Assembly: GCF_032362555.1 (NCBI RefSeq)
Contig: NC_083525.1
Location: 3,333,501 to 3,397,500 of the forward strand
Reading direction: 5' to 3'
Length of the DNA stretch: 64,000 nt
From: Amyelois transitella
Taxonomy: Eukaryota > Arthropoda > Insecta > Lepidoptera > Pyralidae
Both the position numbers and the translations under genes were made by a program. The notes under the pieces were generated by a model. The model had not been told where the DNA came from. It did no database searches and worked only from the letters and a program-made list of their open reading frames with translations. Positions 46,060-57,100 of the stretch are shown piece by piece (position 1 is the stretch's first letter; each line of letters starts with the position of its first letter).

Positions 46060-47202
46060 ATAGGTAGCTATCTCCAAAAATCTACTCTAATGTTTAAAAC
46101 AGGAATTACCTATATCGCTACATACAACGCCTAGACTGCTATGCTACACTGACTGTGTAGACGGTCGTAGATATCATCGTATATTAGGTAGGAGCTCATG
46201 TCTTTGGATAAAAATCAATAACTTTATCCAGCAACTAACATAGTTAAATGTACCTACGTAGGTACTTAAGTAAGAAGTTTCTTTCTAGAAACTTGTTTCT
46301 CTCTTAAAACAATGAAATAGGTCATTAAATTTTATTTAATAAGTTTAATATACTTAACAAGCGCAAAATTAAAAACATAAATTTACATAAGGATAACTGA
46401 CATATCGAGTAGAACCGACATTCGCAACAGTGATCCACCAGATTTAGATCACAATAGGCGTCTTGGAGATTATGAAGTGCAAAAAATTATTAGCCATGTA
46501 TCAATTGCTTACCCTTTTCTGAGTTGTTAAGTACATAAGTTTGAGTGCTAGTGCTAACTGATGTTTTTACGGTGAGGGAAAAAATCGTGAAGAAACCAGC
46601 ACATTCAGGCAACTCCTTAATAGATGTGTAGTTTCTCTCGAAATATGTTGCAGAGCTCAGATGGAAGAGCTTCGTGTAAAATCTAAAAATCTTCGGGCTC
46701 CAGAGAGGTAAGGATGTTACCAGAACTAACGCCAGGAGAAAGGAGGTTCTAATTAACGTATGTCATGTAGTGTTAGCTTTACATAAGCTTGTTATTAAAT
46801 TGATTATTAAAGTACCAACTGCCACTCTTTCCTTATGATACTCGTATATGAAATGCACTCAGATAGATACTAAATCTATTCGATTGTTCATAATCATCCT
46901 CACGGCATTGGGTACGACCATGATTATAATACGAGTAGATAGGTTTTCTTTAGTAGGTAGTGTAGGCGGAATCCGAAATAATAGTATTAAAAATTATCAA
47001 TCAAATCACAAATCAAAAGAGATCATACTTAATGTATGTATATTAGGATTTCTTTTGATTGGAGAACCAAGGCTGTTGATAGGTTACTGCATGTTTATTC
47101 GGTTTATTACACTTTGATTCTGAAACGACTGACATAGTTACATCACGTTATATTACGTTTTTATACTTTATACCCCTACAGATTTGACCATGGATATACG
47201 TA

Positions 47203-47350
47203 CATACATACATAAAATCACGTCTCTTTCCCGGAGGGGTAGGCAGAGACTACATCTTTCCACTTGCCACGATTTCTGCATACTTCCTTCGCTTCAACCA
47301 CATTTATAACTGTCTTCAAGGAAGCTCGGCAGTTTCGGGTACTCTTGACC
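47203..47350 (-). mobile_element. LINE family A 3' fragment
   Basis: CATA tail, 'cacgtctctttcccggaggg', 'ttccacttgccacgatttct' and 'tcggcagtttcgggtactct'. Close to the young copy at 11098, so fairly recent. Confidence 0.8.
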
Positions 47351-47689
47351 TGTCATGTAATGTAAGTACCTAACAATTCTTGCATAATTATAACAATGTT
47401 TCTCATCCTGACACAAAATTTTCACCGATTGAACTCCATAAGGGAGTTCAATAATTCAATCGGTGCTCTAATTTCCACCATATTTATGCTGCTTTCATTA
47501 CTCAAGTTTCATTCTCATACAATATAATGCAAGATATGCGTCGTCCGAAGAGTCCTTTTGGACTACTTCTGATAGCTCATATAGATAAAGAACGAACTAT
47601 TCCAAAAGCATTATGAAGGCGTATAAATCGCGATGAAATTTTTGCAGTTTAGCTATTCTTGTTATCCTTTATATATTTATATCATCACT

Positions 47690-47882
47690 AGAGGCCGCCC
47701 GCGACTTCGTCCGCATGGAAACCCTATCAATCCCGCGGGAACTCTGGGATAAAAAGTAGCCTATGTGTTATTCTGCATCTTCTATACATACCAAATTTCA
47801 TGGTAAACGGTTCAGTAGTTTATGCGTGAAAGAATAACAAACATCCATACAAACTTTCGCCTTTATAATAGTAGGTAGTAGG
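47690..47882 (+). repeat. Interspersed repeat, family D
   Basis: 'gccgcccgcgacttcgtccg', 'atcccgcgggaactctggga', 'ccaaatttcatggtaaacgg' and the end 'actttcgcctttataatagt' are a common lepidopteran repeat 3' end. The element type is not certain from one copy. Confidence 0.7.
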
Positions 47883-48354
47883 ATTAACTATTTTTGCATC
47901 CGGCCGCTTCTCCAACATAGGTATATTTTTAAAAAGGCGGTACTAATGTATAGCTACGACTACGACGCCTTTCTTTTGCTATCACAATCATTTTGGTAAT
48001 CTTTCGGGCAGGCCAAGTCTGCTATTTGTAAATATTTGCAATACAACGGCGTCGACCGTTGATAAAGAGTCAAAATTTAATTACTTTTCATCAAAAGCAG
48101 TAGGCAACACAAAACTTTCATATTAATTGTCATTTCAAAAATATCAGAGCAAAAATGTCAATCTCAATAACGAAATATATGGATAACCTAATAAATAACT
48201 GATCACGTCAGTAAAATCAGTTTTTTTTTTATTTTAGGTAATTCGATTATAACAATCATTACCATATCAAATTCAGATAACATAAAGAAGACATTTATTT
48301 CCAAAATGTTATTATTATATTATTACGCAAATCCTACACTAACAGTCTTTTTGC

Positions 48355-48512
48355 TGGAAAAAGGTATCAGGTACTTTTGTTCTTCTTAGTACTCTAAGAA
48401 GAACAAAAGAACCTTATACCTTTTTCCAAAAATTATCTAAAGCACGCCTAAAGCCTTTAGGGAGTACCCTAAAGCGTGGCTAGCGTGCCTAGGCGTGCTT
48501 TAGATAATTTTT
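48355..48512. repeat. Two adjacent palindromes
   Basis: The first (48355-48427) has arms including ACTTTTGTTCTTCTTAG around a 4-base centre. The second (48428-48512) has arms AAAAATTATCTAAAGCACGC and its complement around an inner stem (CTTTAGG / CCTAAAG). The two abut with no spacer. A small DNA transposon or a structured transcript are possible. Confidence 0.75.
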
Positions 48513-49102
48513 GCTCGCGAATTCGTACTAAGATCATTTTTCCGCTCCCGTAGGTATTCTTAAAAATCCTATAAGTGTTCACTACACTATTTAAGAATCG
48601 TGCCAAATTATCGATTTTATAATTAAATAGCATTTGCCGCGGTTTTACTCGGCACATTGTCGTTCATAGACATACATTTCCTTTTTCGGGATAAATGATA
48701 CCCTTATATATCATTCTCAGTTCTTTAGTTTCATGCTTTATCGACTCAACCTATGAGTATTGAATCTTTGCATGTAACTTATTAGGAATTATTTCTAAAT
48801 GCATAATTTTTTAGGGCAGGTAAAGTTAATACCTGCTGCCAAAATTTAATACATAGCTACTTACATAACTCATACTTCGTACAAAGCCGAGGAAAATTTT
48901 CGCGAAAGAACCCGCGGAGATATGAAATTTCATCGCTATAGGAAGGAAGGATTTGAACCTGTGCTTCAATACAAATTGTTTGTAATATGCATTCAAACCC
49001 GATGCAGACGCTCCAGTGCAGCGGTCACAATAAGTAGATACCTACTAAAAATAATTCGGAGATTTCAGAATCTATAAATCCAGTTAAAATGCTGTTGGTA
49101 CA

Positions 49103-50263
49103 TAATAAATAGGTATATAAATAATCTTATCACTATACAAGCTTGACCAATAGCAAACATTGTAGATGGACCAACTTTACATGATGAAAACAGACACGAG
49201 CCGAAAAGTGTTATTTAAAAGGGCAAAATTTTTAATTATCTTGATGGTAAAATATTTTTAATCATAAGGATTAATATCCTTGTGAAGAAGTAATGCTGAA
49301 AATGCATCTCTGAATTTACAGCAATGTTTAACATATAAATTACCATATAGTTACTTACTTAGTTATAGGAGTTAGATGAAAGGCTTCCTCCTATATTTAA
49401 CTAATCAATCATGTGGGCAGTGCACGCAACCCTTTTTCCTGGATATTTTACAAATACCTATTGATTAATCTGTCTGAAATCTAATTTATTTCAAAACAAA
49501 TAAATGCCTTTAGCACCTTGGAATAATCTAAATTTCTAATGGTGAAAGAATTTTTGACGATTCCAAAAATTCGTTCATCTTTAGTAGTTTTTTAGTTTAT
49601 TCGTTACAAACATCCTTCTCATTTTTATTATAATTTTGTAAATAAGACAGTTTTATCGTTAATGAAATAATATTAATTAAAAAATCGATCTTTTGGACTT
49701 GAAAAATAGATACTTTGATTAATCGATTATTCGATTAATCGATTTCAGATCGCCATTCGCCATCCCTAACCTTAAACTAAACTCTCAGCTCAGCTCAGAG
49801 GCGTGCGTGCAGTGTTAAGTGTGGTAAGTAAATCGTTCTCTATTTTTTTATTTTTCTCGTTTTATTACATTTTTAATTTATTTTGAATCTTCTTATTCAA
49901 CAATAACTAATGACCTTGATAATTATGTCTGGTCTTTCTTATTGAATTTGTGTCGAGTACCAATACTAACCTAAAATTTCATGTGAGGTGCCACGCGCTC
50001 GATTGATAGCCAAGCTAAAGAGCCAGACAAACATGGTTAGACTATAAAAAAGCTTGTACTTAAAATTTATTTAATTACCCATTTTAATAATCTTAAAATT
50101 GTCAATAGAATCGATTTATAGGTGGGTGGCGATGTCTTATCATAAGTAAATAGGTATATTAATATAAATAATCTTATCACTATACAAGCTTGACCAATAG
50201 CAAACATTGTAGATAGACCAACTTTACATGATGAGAACAAACACGAGCCGAAAAGTGTTATTT
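49103..50263. repeat. ~110-bp block repeated about 1 kb apart
   Basis: 49103-49216 and 50143-50263 share 'ataatcttatcactatacaa', 'gcttgaccaatagcaaacat' and 'cacgagccgaaaagtgttat' almost identically. A third, weaker match ('acacgagccgaatatgtgtt') lies at about 50605-50625. Confidence 0.8.
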
Positions 50264-50915
50264 TGACATAAACACATGATATCAATAAATTATAGGCCTG
50301 ATTTCCAGCATATAGCAACTTAAAACGCCTTTCATAATCTTATAAGATACTGCAATGTCGTATTTTGCTTTCAGGGGTTTGAATATTGCTGACTATTAGC
50401 TTCAACGTGTATAAAAGAGGTAATAAATAAATTATTGTATTGGTATTTATATGCTTACTTAGTAGTAATTTTTAAAGCTATTTATATGAAGGGGAAAAGC
50501 TATTATGTAATTTTAGGTTTTATGGACAGACATCACACTTTTTACAGTTGATTTTTGGGATCAGTGGAATAGATAAAAAAATCAAAACATGATGAGACAA
50601 AACACGAGCCGAATATGTGTTATTTGATAACAACATGATACTAAAAATGATAGGCCTGATTGTGGTAAAACTACTTAGCTGTTGTTAAATTACATATTTA
50701 TATTGTAACATTTTTTTATTGTTTATTTTCAGATGTTCAAGAATGGTGCTGTACGTAAATGTAGGGAGACTTTGGACTGCGGATGAAGAGATTTAACTGT
50801 TTTTGAAAATGAATTTACCTAAATTAATACTTAAAGTAAAACACTGACCAAATGTTAGCAAAACATAATAAGATGAAGTAGGGAGGGGCCTGTATTGTGT
50901 ATTGAAAAATTAAAA
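49780..50915 (+). ncRNA. Possible spliced non-coding or micro-ORF transcript
   Basis: A GC-richer patch (49780-49822, 'gaggcgtgcgtgcagtgtta') ends at a strong donor (GTG before GTAAGTAAA). An acceptor with a pyrimidine tract (TTATTTTCAG) ends at 50732, followed by ATGTTCAAGAATGG, which opens only 17 codons. An ATTAAA signal lies near 50910. This looks like a two-exon transcript with no real coding capacity. All of it is inference from splice-like signals. Confidence 0.25.
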
Positions 50916-51168
50916 AACTATTTTTATTGCATTATTTTATTTGAACACTTATTTATATTTACAAATGGGTCATATAATTTTAAAGTAGCTCTACCTCCTA
51001 AATAATTACATTATATACAATACTTATTCATAAACTTGTTTAAAATCAGCCTTTATTTTTTTATATTGCATACATTTTTTGACATCAATTCTATTCTCTA
51101 TATGCCACTAAAAAGATTCCATTAAGTCTTAATTAGTTGTTTGTATTTGAAAGACTTGCTTTTTAAGG

Positions 51169-54100
51169 TTATTGCTGTGGGTTCCTTGGGTTGGGTTCCG
51201 TCACGTTATTCAGCCGTATTGTGATATCAGTGAGAGCCATGTTAGGCAGAATGAAGTCTTCAATATTAGTGGCAGTACGTGAAGGCCGGTCGAAGGGGAA
51301 ACCCATGGCGCGCGCGTCAGGGTATTTCCTGTCGCGGAGACCGCAAAAGCTGGACGCCTCTTTGCAGGACAGCTCCTTTCCATCTGCTTGCTCAATCTGT
51401 AAGAATTGTTAAAAAACTACACTCTTATGACATTATGATTCTCAGTGACTAACTTTTTACTTGTGACGTAAGGGTTTCTAATACAAGCTTATACAAAATA
51501 TCCATCATGACTCCCCCGCTTAAATGATAAGCGTGATAAGAGAGATCGCAAGCTTTGTCCTCTATCACGCTAAATGAAATTGAAGAAGTGTAGTGTGTAG
51601 TAGGTACACCATTTCGACTATTAAATCGAAAAAAAATTGAGAACTGACGACGATACCTTGTCCAGTTCGTAGTTTGAAAGCATGACGAACAGCACATACG
51701 GAGCCCCGGCTTCTGATCCTTTCGGCACCAGCATATGTTGAGGCCATCCACACCCGCAGAAGTTAAAGCCAGCCAGGTCTTGACGTCGGGGGTCGTCGCC
51801 CTGGACGGAAAGGTCGCGGAACGTCTGCTCGAACGGGATAGTGAAGCTGGAGTCCGTGGACTGACGGGTGATGGTGTTCTGGCCTGATTTCACTGAAATA
51901 TTAAAGGCAATGATGGGAGTAAAAATAATAAAGAACCTAAGATACTACCTTGTGGGACACCAATTCTATAATCTCAAGCAAGCACTTTATTTAGTTGTTC
52001 CATTAAATAATCGTAGTAGGTATTATTAACAGTTCCTCATTTTTTTTTCTTTTTAGTCGTGTCACTCTTGACAGAGTGGTCGTGGTCATCATGTAGTGTT
52101 GGAGGCGGGCGCCAATGTGCGCCTCACGATGTCCCGCCATTTCTCCCTGCTGGAAGTCATCCTGCTGCACTCGTTAAGTGAACCGCCAATCACAGACTTT
52201 ATTTGGTCGGTCCATCGCATGGGTGACCTCCCGCGCGGTCGAGAGCCTTCCACTTTACCCTGGACAACAAGCCGTTCTATGGATCGGTTGCCTCTCCTTG
52301 TAACGTGTCCAAAGAATGAATCCTCATCCTCATTTTTAATCCTCATTTTTACTGGTTCTTTAATGATTGGGCAAAGGCCGGTTACCCTGCATTTGATCGG
52401 TGATTGGTGATTCGCTATTCTCATCTGACCAACATTAGAAAATATATTATGAACCTAGTGCTTCTGGGTTTCCTGATACGTGTTTGGGCAAGTTTAAGTC
52501 GCTACCACAACGACTTTCAGCTTAAGACATCAGATACATATGTTAAGTAGTTAAGGTTGTATACTAATAGGTACTTTTGTAAAGTTCAGTCACGTGAAAA
52601 AGTGATGGTTAAAAAAAGTGGCGGAACCTATACATTTCCATCAATTGTCTACGTACAAGGCGTTACGAATCGGTCCATCTCGATGAACATCTTCCGCTGG
52701 TCAGAGAGGGTCCAGGCAAGGTTGCGCTCGTCGAATTTCGGACAGATGAAGATTCGGACAGTGGTGCGTCGCGCGTTGCCCGAGTTGTTAACGTTGATTC
52801 TGGTGGAAATAGGTAAAATAAACGTGTATTTATACATACAAAAATCCATGCCTGGGTAGAGACAACGTTCTTTCACTTGCTAGGATCCTTACATAAGAAT
52901 TATTTTTTCGCTTCATCCATACAAATACATACAAATATAATATCAGACTAAAGATTCGCTATGTTGATAAACTTATGTAATGTATATAAATTGGGTAAGG
53001 TAAATGGGCGTAAATAATCTACCTGAGTGATACGATAAGTTTAAGATTGTGGTACCTTATCGGAATTATCGACTCCTCCCCTTCTTGTACCTATCCTTAT
53101 CGATAACCAATCATATTTAATATACATAATCAATTGGTTGTCGTGTCGATTAAGCAACTTTTTAGATGTTTAATGGGGTCACTAACAGGTTGCTTTTGGA
53201 ATCGAAGAAGGTCTTGAGATCGAGAAAATCGATTTTGTTAATTTATCTCAGCATTTAACTAGCTTTGTTTATTAAATATTCCCTGTAGTATTTGTTCTTC
53301 CTAGTGCAATGAAGAGATTTATTTATAGTGAATTATTACTTATTATTGAATACACCGGTAGGTACTCACACATATCTGAAAGGTCTATGGTTTAGATGCG
53401 TGAAGCGCGCGTACACAGGCCCTCTGTTAGAGAAGTCCAAGCCTCGTGATAGATCCACGTCACTGGACATCCAGAAGGTGCTTAGTGTGTTCCTGTTTCC
53501 TCCTGTCGTCTCTATGGCTGCTGATGTCACTTGCACGCCTGGGTTCTCGAGCTGTTTAGAAGGCATATATAAATTATGTGGATCACCCCAAACCCACGCA
53601 GATCTCATTTCCGTGGAAATATAGAGAAATTCTCTTATGTTTTCTACAAGAATTGCACCGTACTTTTTTCAAGTAGGTATCTATGTAGGTATTCAGCGCG
53701 TCCGCTACCGGTGAGAGAGAAGAGTTTTGTGCATTCTAATGAACCATCAATCAGCAACAATTTTAGTGCAGATTTTATAATACAATTCAGTATGTTATCA
53801 GTTTATCAATCATTTTGATTTATCATAACTTTAATTTTGGTTTAAATCCGAATATGTACTTACATATAAATTTTATACGACTGTACGTTAGCTCACCAGG
53901 CAAAATATTCTTTTATTCCTTGAGCTAATTAAAAGTGGAACTTGCCTCAGATCGTGTGTATGGACGAACATAGCTGGACTCCTTATACTTCTGGAAGAAG
54001 TCGTCGATCCACGCATGCCAGCGGTAGAAGAATGGATCGCGCATCGTAGTAGCCTCGTCCGCAATGACGCCGAAAGATTCCTGAATATTTTAATTAGTAA

Positions 54101-57100
54101 GATATCTCTTTTAGCTTAGGTATATTTTACATTATCTATCTGTTCATCAAATATTACTAGAAATTTCGGTTTAAATTTGGTTCCGTGCACAACATCACGG
54201 TTTACATTGGTTAAACCAATCATCGATCACCACTCCATCTCGTTCCCATGGATGTCGTAAAAGGCGACTAAGGGATAGGCTTATAAACATGGGTTCTTCT
54301 TTTAGGCGATGGGCTAGCAACCTGTCACTATTTGAATCTCAATTCCATCATAAAGCCAAACAGCTGAACGTGGCCTATCAGTCTTTTCAAGACTGTTGGC
54401 TCTGTCTACCCCGCAAGGGATATAGACGTGATTATATGTATGTATGTATGTATCGAGACATTTAATGAAAATTCGACAACTGAAACATAATATGGGTTGA
54501 TTTTAGTATTTGGAGTAGGTATTTATGCCCGATTTTGATGATTGCGCTTTTCCAGAAGGCACCTGGGTTGCGAGACCAAGAGGGAGAGCATTTTTTATGT
54601 ACATGGTTTACAAAAATCTTAGATTTATGTGATTTCATACACATTAAACACCCACCAAGTAACGATGATTCGGGTCATGCACGTACGCGGAGAAGCTGTG
54701 TCCGTTGTTGTGCACGCTGCCGTACAGGTCCCGGTTGGGGGACAGGATACTGGACTCCACCATGTTGCCGAGCGTGTCGATATCTAAGGGCTGCTTCGTT
54801 CCGTTTGGCTGAATATGGTAGATTGTTATGCATGGATTAGAATTGTATGCTCGTATAAAAATTTATTTCACTCTCGTATTTTGATTTTGAAATTCAAAAT
54901 TTATTTCACTCTTTTCCAAATGACTGTACTTACCGCGTTGAATACGATTAACTTAGCGTCTAATGGAAGGAAAATGTTAAAGTAGGTGCTATTATTTATG
55001 CTCAAAATTGTTAAAATGTGTTTAAAATGAAAAACATAAAGAATGTGTATGAAAAGGAGAACAGAAGTACTATTTTCCCCGGTTTTTGGTTTCCAGGTTC
55101 CACCATACCATAACTTACCAACGTTACAGAGCCTGTTGATACAGCTTCCTCAAGATTCCTCCTCCAGCGTTCCATGTCGGAGATGGTCACGTTAAGGCCA
55201 TCTACCGGCCGGTTCAAGTCCTGCCAAGTCATGTTGGCCTGGCGCGGAGGCCAACCACGCGATGAAGTCAGGCTGTCTAACTTTGGGAAGTACGCTTCTG
55301 GGATAGGCTCCCTCCAGTTGCTGAACTTCTTTACTCTTTTTAGAGCGTTATTTAGACGCTCACAGTTGTAGCTGCAGATAAATAAAAGTATGTTTCGTAC
55401 ATACACACGAAATAGATGCCAGAAAATAATTTTTCACGTGAACTTCTATAATGAAATCAACTTACCGTGCTATAATTTGTTGATGCATGTAGAAGAATAG
55501 TTCACCTCTTCGGTCTTTAGCTACGATGGCTCTATTAGTGGCAGTGAATGGGTACACCAAGTGCCAATGCCAATGGTGAAGATTGATGCCGATGTCTTCA
55601 CGCCAATAAGCTAAACGATGTTCCTCTTCTAAGTCAGTTGCCGTGTAATCTCTCGGAATGATGATAGGAGTTCGCTAATAAAAAATTATATATTTTAGTT
55701 TCTTTGCCTAGAAGTTTAAAAACTCACATGGGAAGCTGCTGTCATTTACATGCATGTCAATGTCATATGTTATTACTATTTCGTTATACAAAATGTAAGT
55801 ACATTTAATTTTAGTTCACAAATTTTATTATTTTGATTTGAATGTACAAACTTATAAAGTGAATAACGAAATCTCTGCGCTTATTACTACAGCCAAAGGA
55901 ATTATGGACACAGTTGAATAAAAATTGTTTAACACCATAACGGAAAGCTACAAAATTCCTGTGACTAATCTTTGTTTATATTATTCCAAGTTGCTACCAC
56001 TCATACGAACGGAACGTATTTCTAGCGAAAAGTCACGTAGGCCACCGATTCGAGAGCGCGCGTGTTTGTATTATTATAAATTATAACCTGATAAATATAA
56101 CTAAGTTACGTGCAAAAGAAATGTGTTTCCGTTAAATTGACGAAATGGAAGACTTCACGAACAATCCAGGAGTGGTAGTAGTTCGAGCTAAACCCGAAGG
56201 GCAGAGGAAAACTTTTAAGCCGAACATTCGCGCTGTTAATAAAATTCCTGATGAATTATTAAATGATCCTATGCTAAATAGAGCTTGTGAATCATTACCT
56301 CAAAATTATAATTTTGAGGTTCACAAAACGATATGGAGGATAAGATCGTTAGGAGCGAAGAGAGTGGCGTTGCAACTGCCAGAAGGTGCAGACAATATTA
56401 TGTTTTGTTTATCTTGAGTTTCTTCATATTCAAGCTTTTAATTAATTACTATTTTTATATTTCCAGGCCTAACGATGTTCGCAACAACTTTGTGTGATAT
56501 TATTGAAACCTTCACTGAAGCAGACACGGTTATTATGGGTGATGTTACATATGGAGCCTGCTGTATCGATGATTTTACAGCACTCGCCCTCGGTGTCGAC
56601 CTTCTCGTACACTACGGACATTCTTGTCTTATTCCCATTGACCAAACTGGTGATATCAAGGTTCTGTACATATTTGTAGATATAAAAATAGATCCATCAC
56701 ATTTTGTAGAAACTATTAAATTAAACTTCCCCAAGAGAACCCACTTGGCTTTAGTTAGTACTATACAATTTGTTACAACATTACATTCTGTAGCTAAAAA
56801 TCTGAGGACCGAAGAATACATAGTCACGGTGCCACAGTGTAAACCACTATCTCCTGGGGAGATTCTTGGCTGTACCGCACCAAAGTTAAGTGCAGATGCC
56901 ATTGTGTACCTTGGTGATGGACGGTTCCATTTAGAATCTATAATGATTGCAAATCCAAAAGTTCTTGCTTACAAATATGATCCCTATGATAAAAAATTTA
57001 CATCAGAAATATATGAACATGAATTGATGCAAGAAAATAGGCAGAATCAGATTAAAACAGCAGAAGGCTCTGGAAGCTTTGGTTTGATTTTGGGAACTCT

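Larger units (their letters stand above)
44600..51168. other. Gene-poor interval between MEP-1 and PPO2
   Basis: No protein-coding gene recognised over 6.5 kb. It contains a long AT-rich stretch, palindromes (46019-46059, 48355-48512), LINE and SINE-like fragments (47203-47350, 47690-47882), a ~110-bp block present twice (49103 and 50143) and a possible spliced non-coding transcript (49780-50915). Small open frames here look random. Confidence 0.5.

Noticed and set aside
46848-47117. 89-codon plus frame in the gene-poor interval
   Set aside because: No recognisable domain, biased AT composition and no splice or promoter context.
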